From contig JASVEC010000161.1 of NCBI GenBank assembly GCA_030770535.1, forward strand, positions 1-38,812: a stretch of DNA of 38,812 nucleotides, in the 5' to 3' direction. Source of the DNA: Batkoa obscura (lineage: Eukaryota > Entomophthoromycota > Entomophthoromycetes > Entomophthorales > Batkoaceae). The position numbers and the translations under genes were made by a program. Below are positions 30,186-38,812 of the stretch, piece by piece (the first letter of the stretch is position 1; each line of letters opens with the position of its first letter). The notes beneath the pieces are model-generated. The model ran no database searches, had not been told where the DNA came from, and worked only from the letters and a program-made list of their open reading frames with translations.

Positions 30186-32389
30186 TAGCTTTATTTTAAT
30201 ATTAAATTATTTTTCTTAGGGATAATAACTTGAAGCTAATTAACTCCTTTGATATTTTAATTTTCAAACCCTTTTGAACAAGTTAAATTACCAATTATTT
30301 TTTTTAAATAGCTTATTTAAGAAGAGCTTTACAGTCTTTATCATAGCTTAACGATGTCAAATATTTACAAGGCCTTTTAAAAGTATGACCTCAATAGCAT
30401 CTTTATTGCTCAAATTTTTTATTTTAATTAAAACCCAATTAATCTTAATTTGTTTAAAGTTGATGAATACATTTAATATCAACTTTGAATGTTTTGATGC
30501 AAAAATTACCTTGTATTCAACAGTAACAACTTGATATTAAAAGCAGGCTGAAACAAGTCATAATTAGTTTACTATACTAATTAAGGCTTTGATTCATATA
30601 CCATTTATATTTTTGATATAGATATTCTTATACCAAAATTAAAAGCTATTATGTAAAAAATTGTAACAACAGGTTATAAGCTATAATGATACCATAGTCC
30701 AAAAGCAGTCCGTTATTGATTTTAAAATTGTAGCTTTAAACTGATCATTACCTTAATTATGGAATGTTACCTATATAGCTAATATTTGACATGATATAAA
30801 TAGTTTTGTAATAATTATTTACAATTAGAAATTTGTAATTTTAGTATAACTACCATCATCCTTATCATTGTTTAAGACGAAAAAAGGACACATAAAAATA
30901 GATCTAATATATAGGTGAAGGTTGAATATTATGGTTGCAATATATGAGTAAGCAAGAAATTTAAAAGTTTGGTCAAATTTGTTAAAAAACTATTTGTTCA
31001 CTTTTAAAATTATCATTGTTTTATTAAAAAGACTGCTAAAATTATAATGAAATATAGTAAAAATGGCCTAAGCACTGGAATCAGCATCATGCTAGAATTA
31101 ATATTGAGATTAGGCTAGGGTAAGGTTTATACTGTATAAATACAATTTCTAGTCCAAAAAGTAAAATAAGATAAGATCTATAGTTTATTTGATCTGCGAT
31201 AGTTTTATGATAAAATAATGATGTTTTGTTTTTTTAGCAAATTAAATAGATATTTATTAGTTCATAATTATTCTTGGACTCCTCTTGGATACCTTTAGCC
31301 GTCATCCGGAATTTTGCCCACTCTTTTGCTAACTTAGAATTTAAAAAAATTATTAGTCAAATTCCCTGAGGAAAAACATCTTCATATGTAGTTGATTCCT
31401 TAGAAAGAATTCTTTACTTTAAATAGGTTAAAACTAATTTAAAAAATAAGTAAAAAATTCTATCGGCTTTGAAGTAATAAAAAGATGGAGTATTTTAGAA
31501 ATATAGAAAACAAGCCAACATTATAGTATTTTGTTTATCAACTTTTTTCTAATATCTTTATTATGTCAAAGCAGAATCTTTTCTGAGAAATTTTTTTAAC
31601 AAAACATAACCGTTTTTAAACATGAAAAGAAAAGTAGTTACAAATTCAGCTACTAAATCGCTATAGAAAGTAAAGCGATAAACTTGTATAGTTTCAAATT
31701 TGTTAATTTATTTATTTTTTATGTTAAAAAAATTTTAACTTTTGTTTGAAATATATCGGAAAACGTACATCGTTTAGTCCATATTTCATAACACAGAAGA
31801 GTGTGATGTTACTTTAAAAGGCTAATGCTGGATTGGTTAAAAAAGAAAAGATTAGTGTCTTACAAAATTAAAACATTAAAACTGAAACATTAAAAGCCTT
31901 TATTTGATTGAGAATTATAAGAATAAAATGTAAAGATATTCAATAGGAAGGGCCACAGGTGTTAGTAAAGGAATCATATTAAGGTAAGGATATTTAAATA
32001 GGGTAATTTAGTAAGAACAAGCCAAATAATTAGAAATTGTTGTTTACCCCACGTTATAACTAAAAAATAAATTATTGAGATGAGAGCGAGAATATTCTAA
32101 ATTAAGGAAGGATAAGAGGTTAAATTGATTTTCTACCAAACTTAGCTGAAGTCAGGCTAATAAAGTTATGCAAAATTTGAGAAGATGAATTCTTTAAGTA
32201 AAAAATGAAAAATATCAAGGCTATATTTAAATAAGATTGAATAGAATTCAAAAAATTACATAATAAAAAGAGTATAATTTACTAATGAATTAGTGAATAT
32301 AATTAGTGGTTGGGTTCCTTACTAATAAACTGTCACTCAAATTTTCAGCTTCTTTCTTTTGTTAATTTTATAACCATTAGTAAAATAAA
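30186..32389. other. long AT-rich spacer upstream of the sulfate permease
   Basis: 2.2 kb without an intact gene. At about 31260-31430 the minus strand carries a short protein-like stretch (LAKEWAKFRMTAKGIQEESK) with slightly higher G+C, possibly the end of a decayed gene of unknown family. GCCACAGG at about 31952 resembles the core of the yeast Met31/Met32 site, but it is 440 bp from the start codon and could be chance. Confidence 0.3.
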
Positions 32390-34732
32390 ATGAATGAAGG
32401 CAATAGGGATAACCAAAATGAAATTTTAGACAACGATTATACTTTAAGAAAATACCATAAGCAAGAGACGGCTTCTGAGGTGATGGATAGATGGTTAGAT
32501 CGAGCTTACTCCGATTTACCCAACTTTTTAAAGTCTTTTATACCGATTATAACCTGGTTACCAAAATATAATAAGATTTGGTTGTTAGGGGATATTATCT
32601 CTGGGTTCACAGTAGGCATTATGTTGGTACCTCAATCAATAGCTTATTCTAAATTAGCTCAAATTCCTGTACAGCACGGCTTATACTCTTCTTTCATTGG
32701 TAACTTAGTTTATGCTATTTTTGGTGGCTCAAGAGAAATAGCTGCTGGTCCAAATGCTGTACTAAGTTTGTTAATTGGAAGCGCCGTTAACTCAATAAGC
32801 TCGATACCTGGTAATCAATATACTGCTGCACAAATAGGTTCGGCATTAGCCACCATGTTTGCTTTCATATCTATGGGATTGGGTGTATTAAAATTGGGTT
32901 TAATTCTTGACTTAATTCCTAATCCTGTTATTGTTGGATTTACTACTGGTGCTGCTTCTACTATTATGTTAAGTCAACTGCCTTCAATGTTAGGAATTCC
33001 TAATGTAGTTAATAGCAAGCCAACTTGGGAAATTATAGCTGATATAGTAATGAATATACCAAAGATAAAATATGTTAGTTTACTATTTGGTATATTCTCC
33101 TTGGCGTTTCTATTCTTAATGCCATATCTGGTCTCCTTTGGTATTAAGCGCTACCCGTTTTTGTCCTACCTCGTTGTTGGGGCAAATGCTCTTGCAGTGG
33201 TATTATTTACACTAGTATCATTTGGTGTAAAATCCTCAAATCCAACTTTAGAGCTCACTATCGTAGGAGATGTACCACAAGGGTTTGGATATATAGGAGC
33301 ACCTCCTTTGGGTATAGATTTATGGCAAAATATTATATCCTATTCCCCAGCAATCTTTTTGGTAGCAATTCTAGAACATACTGCAGTATGTAAAAACTTT
33401 TCTACTAAAATTGGTTATCAAGTATCTACATCTCAAGAGTTTTTCGCTGTAGGTGCAGCTAACTTACTTGGTTCCTTTTTCTCTAGTTTTCCAGTAGCTG
33501 GTTCTTTATCTCGTGGTGCTGTTTTATCAAAATCCGGTGTAAGAACTCCAATGGTTGGCATCTTTATTGCTATTGTTTTACTAGCTGCTTTACTCTTTTT
33601 AACACCTGCATTCTATTACATCCCAACTGCTACTTTAGGTGCCATCATTATGCGTGCTGGTATATCTTTGATCCCGACTTTTGCAACTGTCAAAGAATTA
33701 TATGTTACTTCTAAAATCGATTTCTTCGTTTTCATCGTTGCATCAGTTGTTACCTTTTTACTCGGTGTACAATACGGAATTGGCAGTGCTGTTGCTATTT
33801 CTTTCTTGTATTTATTATTACGTATTGCAAGACCTAAATTTTATGTGTTAGGAGAAATTGAAGGTAGGGATGGGGTATTTGTTGATAAATATCATCCAGC
33901 ATATAAAGCAGAAGATCCAGAACCTGGAGTAATTGTGTTTAGAATCCAAGAATCTGTCATTTTCCCAAATATCTCATTCTTGAAAGACCAACTTATAGAT
34001 TATATATTGGAATACACTAAATCAGGAGCACCTCCAACATTATCAAAAGACAAACTATGGTCAAGTGATTTACATGATCGTTCTACCTCATTAAGAAGAA
34101 TAAGAGCAAAAAGAAATAATACTAGTGTACCTAATGAAGATGATTTACCTTATTTGAAAGCAGTTATATTGGATTTAGGAGCAGTCAATTATATTGATGC
34201 ATCTGGTATTCAAGGTTTAAAAGAATTGAGGGATCAACTTTATTTATATGCTGGTGCTCATCCAAGTCAATTAAATTCTCAATTTTCTACTGCTAATCCA
34301 GAAGATATGTTTGAGATGAGTGATATAAGCTTAGTACCAACATTTGAATTACATTTTGTTTCTATCCATATGAAAGTATTACGCAGTTTAATGATATCTG
34401 GATTACCATCACCATTAACCTATAAGCCAGAGCCAAAACATGACTTGAAAGATAAAACTTGTAATATGAGTGAACACCATAGCAATAAATTTACTATTAA
34501 AAGTTTAGCTAGTGTAATAGAAGGTGATATCGATGTCAATATTGAGAATAACAACTATTTCTCAAATATTAATAACAATGAATTGGCTATGTCTTTATTA
34601 GAAGAAGGTGAAGAAATGGAACCTATATTATTAAATTCATCGAAGTATATTCATATCACTTTAAGCGGTGCTATAAGTAAAGTGAGGGAAAATTTAAAGC
34701 CAGATAATGTTAACTTCCCTCCATCCCCCTAG
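32390..34732 (+). CDS. SUL1: sulfate permease, SulP/SLC26 family with STAS domain
   Basis: High-affinity sulfate uptake across the plasma membrane. 780 aa, intronless. The N-terminal cytosolic part includes WLPKYNKIWLLGDIISG. The transport domain (about 10-14 membrane segments, residues 60-480) holds the SulP signature region from about residue 97: GLYSSFIGNLVYAIFGG, then SREIAAGPNAVLSLLIGSAV. It also has VGFTTGAA and the VAGSLSRGA motif. The cytosolic STAS domain (about 505-690) has LKAVILDLGAVNYIDASGIQ and an Arg-rich insertion (RSTSLRRIRAKRNN). A polar tail of about 90 residues follows. The length is between yeast Sul1/Sul2 (about 860-890) and typical fungal SulP. It is the only long gene here with no intron. 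The symbol is by family. Specificity for sulfate rather than molybdate or oxalate is inferred. Confidence 0.93.
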   Translation: MNEGNRDNQNEILDNDYTLRKYHKQETASEVMDRWLDRAYSDLPNFLKSFIPIITWLPKYNKIWLLGDIISGFTVGIMLVPQSIAYSKLAQIPVQHGLYSSFIGNLVYAIFGGSREIAAGPNAVLSLLIGSAVNSISSIPGNQYTAAQIGSALATMFAFISMGLGVLKLGLILDLIPNPVIVGFTTGAASTIMLSQLPSMLGIPNVVNSKPTWEIIADIVMNIPKIKYVSLLFGIFSLAFLFLMPYLVSFGIKRYPFLSYLVVGANALAVVLFTLVSFGVKSSNPTLELTIVGDVPQGFGYIGAPPLGIDLWQNIISYSPAIFLVAILEHTAVCKNFSTKIGYQVSTSQEFFAVGAANLLGSFFSSFPVAGSLSRGAVLSKSGVRTPMVGIFIAIVLLAALLFLTPAFYYIPTATLGAIIMRAGISLIPTFATVKELYVTSKIDFFVFIVASVVTFLLGVQYGIGSAVAISFLYLLLRIARPKFYVLGEIEGRDGVFVDKYHPAYKAEDPEPGVIVFRIQESVIFPNISFLKDQLIDYILEYTKSGAPPTLSKDKLWSSDLHDRSTSLRRIRAKRNNTSVPNEDDLPYLKAVILDLGAVNYIDASGIQGLKELRDQLYLYAGAHPSQLNSQFSTANPEDMFEMSDISLVPTFELHFVSIHMKVLRSLMISGLPSPLTYKPEPKHDLKDKTCNMSEHHSNKFTIKSLASVIEGDIDVNIENNNYFSNINNNELAMSLLEEGEEMEPILLNSSKYIHITLSGAISKVRENLKPDNVNFPPSP

Positions 34733-35057
34733 TTCGATTTATTATTTTTGTTTTAATATATTACTATAATATTATCTTTACAAGTTCATAAATTTTTTGC
34801 ATAAATTTTTTAATTAATTGTTAACATTCTTATTGATTGCGGTGTCATAAATTTCTACAATTTAATTCTACTTAGAGCAGTATTCTGAAACCGAAATTAA
34901 TTCTTGATTTAGGAATTTAACTATTTATAAAACAATGTTATTAAAATAATGTAATAAAAAAACTTTGCTAGAAACATATTATATTTTGATACCAATATAT
35001 TATTATTTTACATATGCAAGAATTATAGTAAAATACTTAAAAGTTAAATTGGAAAAA
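34733..35057. other. AT-rich spacer
   Basis: 3' region of the sulfate permease. Nothing else seen. Confidence 0.35.
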
Positions 35058-35130
35058 TGCTCCGTATAGGGCTTGAACCTATGACCTTAGCGTTATTAGC
35101 ACCACGCTCTGCCAACTGAGCTAACGGAGC
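35058..35130 (-). tRNA. tRNA-Ile(AAT)
   Basis: 73 nt on the minus strand, intronless. Acceptor stem GCTCCGT pairs with ACGGAGC over 7 bp with discriminator A. The D arm is GCTC-AGTTGGCA-GAGC. The anticodon loop CTAATAA gives AAT (Ile, read as IAU after editing). The variable loop is AGGTC. The T arm is ATAGG-TTCAAGC-CCTAT. A and B boxes are intact. On the minus strand an AT-rich flank follows, with a T-run about 16 nt or more downstream. Confidence 0.95.
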
Positions 35131-35380
35131 AGCTGTTATTATATTTGTTGTGTGATTATTTTAGTAAAAATATTTAACTTTTAAATCTTGCAAAAAGCTA
35201 AATAGTATAAAAAATCCAATATTGTGTTAGATTTCACTATTAATAATCTCAATTTATTTATAGTTATTATATTTTAGATACTGCAATTGAATTGGCTATT
35301 TTGCCCTTTTATATTTGATAATTTTATTTAATTTAATTACATAGAATTTTTAAAATTTTATAATAAACTGATCATTTTAT

Positions 35381-35434
35381 TATTAGGGGTATTTTTTTAG
35401 TTTTATCATTTTTTCCATTTTTTAAGTAGGAAAG
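35381..35434 (+). mobile_element. MITE copy 13, interrupted by a solo LTR
   Basis: TATTAGGGGTATTTTTTTAG start and a CCATTTTTTAAG core are present. The element stops where a solo LTR begins. The 3' half is not clearly recognisable beyond the LTR. Confidence 0.6.
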
Positions 35435-35896
35435 TGTGAAATCTGGTACTCAGTGGTTGGGGCCAAAAGTAGCTTTTGCTTGGTTGATTAGCCGTAAGTT
35501 AAAGGTCTTAATTTATGCAACTAAGGTGGACTTGGATTATAGAGAATAGTACATAATATGTACAGACTATATAAGACAAATAGAATAGACAATGCTACAG
35601 TAAAATCTATCCAAAATACTATCAGAAAGATTTGGTGGCTTTATTAAAGGTACGATAGCAAGGAACAGTTCAATTAAAAAGTCTGGGGTTATTATTTTGA
35701 AGGATCTCTTTTATACTCGAACAAGCATGAATATCAAAACTAGAGGATAATGTCCTTCAGAATCATATAGCAGAAATCCTCATAGATAGCAAATTAAAAT
35801 AAGAGTTTGGGATTGATCGTCTCCGAACTCAAGAACACAACTTAAGTGATTATTATATTATAATCAATTATAGAGCTGACAAAGCGATATTTCACA
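35435..35896 (-). mobile_element. solo LTR, copy 3 (fossil)
   Basis: About 462 bp, the reverse complement of the LTR family at 15686 and 16173, with the same TGTGAAAT and ATTTCACA ends. Near-matching GAAAG/GAAGT flanks may be an eroded target duplication. It is more diverged than the other two, hence probably older. No internal region is present. Confidence 0.65.
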
Positions 35897-36712
35897 GAAG
35901 TTTATGAAAATTAATGTATAGACAGATACAGAAAACTGTTTTAAATTTTAAGAGTTTTTACATTGCATATCTAAAAAAATTTATAAAATAAATAGTAGTT
36001 CAAATATTGAGCTTAATTTTTTTCCCAAGGATTATAGAAAAAGTATAGCTGATAAGTATTTTAGGAATCTTTCATAATGGAAAAATAGTTCTGAAGCACT
36101 AAGTAGAATAAAAATATTAGCTAATTTTAAATTTTAAAATTAATAACTCAACTGTTAATAGTAGAAAAACAAATGTAATTTTTAAGAGTATGAAAAAAAC
36201 ACGATATCAAAAAGTGTTTACATTTTATTGAAAGCAATAATAAACTACATCGCTATCCAATATCTAATAGATTAGAAAAAAAGACATAATTATAATTAAA
36301 GTTATAAAGTCTATAGGAAATACAAAATTAAAAGATCAACCCCAGCTTATCGTATGAAAATAACAGAGAATTTAAGTTCCAGCATTCAATAAGCAAGTAA
36401 GTAGTTCATTGAATGATAAAAATCAATCGTGAAATGTTAGTATTACTTAAATAATTAATGACTAAGTTAATCAATAGTTAAAGAGCAAGTAGTTGTAATG
36501 GTAAGTAAAAACTATTACCATATTGCTTGTATTACATAGAAATAATTAATTACAGTCTTGGACGTAACCGCTCTCTCCCATACAGCTATTTATTAACTTA
36601 GGGATATTTTAATAGTGCAGTTATAGCATTAAAATTATTTATTTAATAGAGAACCTGAAATGTTGGCTATAAAGCAGTCAATAATAAATATTTCTCAATG
36701 AAGTTTTATAAG
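35897..36712. other. AT-rich spacer
   Basis: No gene seen. ATGGTAAGTAAAAACTATTACCAT near 36498 can form a small hairpin of no evident role. Confidence 0.35.
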
Positions 36713-36815
36713 TGTGGGGTGTTTTTTGTGTTTAAGAATTTACTAACAATCTTTCTACTCAAATAGCGCTTAAAAAAAGGGAAAAATAATGAAATCAAAA
36801 AAAACATCCCATGTA
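36713..36815 (-). mobile_element. MITE copy 14
   Basis: GTGGGGTGTTTTTTGTG start, CTCAAATAGCGCTTAAA core and ACATCCCATGTA end. Confidence 0.8.
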
Positions 36816-37421
36816 CTTATTTGCATACTACAACTTTGATTAATATTGAAAATAGGTTATATTACTAAAATCCTCGCTTAATCCGGTATTTCTATAAATT
36901 TAATAAAAATTCTGTTAACTTATGATATAAGTTATGACAAAATAACTTGAAACTGTGTTAGATATTTTTACTTTTTAATAAAATTTATTTTCAGAATTTT
37001 AAGCAGTTTTTGAAACATAAAGTATTTAAGAATTGGACGAGAAGATGAAACTAATTCTAACATTTCCAAAAAAAAATTTAATTGCTATTTAAAATTCTAG
37101 CATATTTTTGCTTATATTAGACAAAACAATTTTTTTATAGCATATGAAATAACAATTTACAAAGTGTTGACATTTTATATAAGCATTTTTTAATTATAAT
37201 ATTTCAAAGGAAGCAAAAAAAGTAATAAGATTATAACTATAGTTAGAAACAACTTATAGACTAATGTTTTTTAAATCTTATATTAATATCTTTATAAAAG
37301 ACAATGTTATTGGTTTTTAACTATATGTTTGAAAAAAATAATTTTCCAGAGTTTTAGTCAATTTTCTAGTTAATTATTAAAAAAACTTCTTTAAATATTT
37401 TAATAAAAAACAATATCAATA
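36816..37421. other. AT-rich spacer
   Basis: Nothing recognised. Confidence 0.35.
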
Positions 37422-37524
37422 TATGGGGATGTTTTTTAGTTTCATTATTTTTTTCCATTTTTAAGCGCTATCTGAGTGGAAAGATTTTTGATAAAATTCT
37501 TAAATACAAAAATACACCCCCATA
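37422..37524 (+). mobile_element. MITE copy 15
   Basis: TATGGGGATG start, AAGCGCTATCTGAGTGG core and CACCCCCATA end, flanked by TA. Confidence 0.85.
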
Positions 37525-37938
37525 TGCTTCAAGGCCTTTTCTACCGTATTGTATTATTATACTAAGGCTCTATTTAATTTTTAAAATATAAATAGTTATT
37601 TTTGAAGTTTGTATATTGGTTTAATTTTAATTATTTAAAGTTTTTAACAGATAAATTATAAATAAAATTGATGAGTGGTATTTTAGTTTTTAAAATTTTA
37701 TTATAATAAGCGTACATTTATATTGAATTCCTACTTATTTTTATCTTTTTTTGGTAATAAAAATAAGTTTTTTGACTTTATTTACTATTAGTTTTTTTAT
37801 CTATTGTAAAGATTTAAATTGAGAACTCTTTATATAAGAAATTACTTGAACAAATAACACATATTTGATAAGCTATAAAACAAAAGCTTTTATTTGGTTT
37901 TTATATTGATTATTTAAATATAAAGCTGATAATATAGG
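37525..37938. other. AT-rich spacer
   Basis: Nothing recognised. Confidence 0.35.
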
Positions 37939-38032
37939 TATGAGGATGTTTTTTTATTCCATTACTTTTTTCCATTTTTTTAAGCATCATTTGGGTGGAA
38001 AGATTGTTGGTAAAATTTTGAACAAAAAAACA
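37939..38032 (+). mobile_element. MITE copy 16, 3' end replaced
   Basis: TATGAGGATG start and a CATTTTTTTAAGCATCATTTG core. Its last bases merge into the next copy without a spacer. Confidence 0.8.
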
Positions 38033-38137
38033 TATGGGGATGTATTTTTGTATTTGAGAATTTTACTAACAATTCTTCTACCCAAATAACGCTTAAAGAT
38101 GGAAAAAATAATGAAGCCAAAAAAAACATCCCCATAT
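38033..38137 (-). mobile_element. MITE copy 17
   Basis: TATGGGGATG start, CCCAAATAACGCTTAAAG core and ACATCCCCATA end. It lies inverted against copy 16, so the pair makes a long palindrome. Confidence 0.85.
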
Positions 38138-38288
38138 CCTTATATGTAATTTGACTTTTTGAAGTTTGAATGGGGTTATTTTAAGCCATTTTGTTTTGGC
38201 GTTAACAACTTTATTTTTGATGCTAATACATAAATCAAAACAAATCAAAACCAGATTATTTTAGCCTATAGTTATTAATACTGATGTC

Positions 38289-38497
38289 TTATTTCTTTAA
38301 AAAAATTGCATCAACTTGAATTTTTTTATAAAACTTTAAGCACACTGGTATTCCTTCCTAACTTTTCAAAAGTACCATTGGAGTGTTTAATAATTTTATT
38401 AGAATGTCCTGACCAAGGTGATCTCTGGATTAGGTTAGATTCTATAACGTTTGGTTCAGTGTGGATATTTGAAATATCTAATCAAAAACCGTTGTAG
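38289..38497 (+). pseudogene. possible F-box-like gene fragment
   Basis: An open frame without a good ATG ends at 38497. It contains LPNFSKVPLECLIILLECPD and then DLWIRLDSITFGSVWIF. The spacing of Leu/Pro, Leu-Leu and Trp recalls an F-box (LP-x-E-x-L-x-x-I-L, then L-x-x-V-x-x-x-W). It is more G+C-rich than its flanks. No exon before or after it could be joined with confidence. It is probably a relic or an exon of an unmodelled gene. Confidence 0.25.
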
Positions 38498-38812
38498 TAC
38501 TTTTATTTATTCTTATCTATAAGTTTTATCAATTTTATTTTTAGATAAAGCTCTTAATCTCAAATTTCTTAAAATAAATAAAATCAGAACATCTGAATTT
38601 ATTAAATTCTAAAATAGAATCTTAAAAAAGTGTTGGAACACCTACAAGCTTGAAAAAAAAGCTATATAAACTTGAAAAGAGAATATATATAACTTTAAAC
38701 AAAACAAAAAATTAGCAATCATAGATTTATATAGTTTTTAAAAAAAATGTAATAATGACAATTCTACTACTCGAAGTCAAGAAACATTAGTAAAAATATT
38801 TCATAATTTAAA
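38498..38812. other. AT-rich spacer to the window end
   Basis: Nothing recognised. Confidence 0.3.

Noticed and set aside
1-38812. CRISPR arrays, bacterial operons or ribosome binding sites
   Set aside because: Genes have spliceosomal introns and TATA-type promoters. The regular repeats present are MITEs and coding repeats, so the DNA is eukaryotic.

Overview
The window is nuclear DNA of an AT-rich, early-diverging fungus. Homoaconitase of the fungal aminoadipate route to lysine, a MedA-type developmental regulator, the fungal-type mitoribosomal protein mL60 and chitin-binding CBM19 modules all point to Fungi. Spliceosomal introns are plentiful and very uniform (43 to 54 nt in every gene I could model). 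The low G+C, intron style and CBM19 family would fit Entomophthoromycotina (for example Conidiobolus relatives), but the lineage is an inference.

Layout. 1-5.7 kb: two MITE copies, a decayed tract, then two spliced + strand genes, THO complex subunit 7 (1610-2744) and a MedA-like regulator (3957-5655). 7.4-15.2 kb: a tandem family of small secreted proteins made of a signal peptide, a Gly/Tyr/Asn-rich linker and one CBM19 module. Four members are intact (10382, 11894, 13594, 14867) and at least four are decayed. Large blocks are identical between copies, so the array has been homogenised. 15.6-19.7 kb: transposon ground with two solo LTRs, four MITEs and remnants of DNA transposons. 19906-20319: a secreted precursor with seven RRHRR|D processing sites separated by short acidic peptides, which looks like a Kex2-processed repeat protein.

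20.5-29.3 kb is the housekeeping block: LYS4 homoaconitase (minus, with a perfect Gcn4/Cpc1 site upstream), mL60 (plus, divergent), beta-tubulin (minus) and a cytochrome P450 (minus). Between tubulin and P450 lies an unexplained coding-like tract (26242-26661) interrupted only by TGA codons. 32390-34732 is an intronless SulP sulfate permease with a STAS domain. 35058-35130 is tRNA-Ile(AAT). The remainder is AT-rich spacer with more MITEs and a solo LTR inserted into a MITE.

The housekeeping genes share no obvious pathway and are ordinary neighbours. The parts worth a second look are the repeat precursor at 19.9 kb, the concerted CBM19 array, the TGA-only frame beside tubulin, a G+C-rich island at 8.3-8.65 kb, and the 17-copy MITE family. 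All gene models were spliced by eye using GT/AG, reading frame and family similarity. No database search was run.
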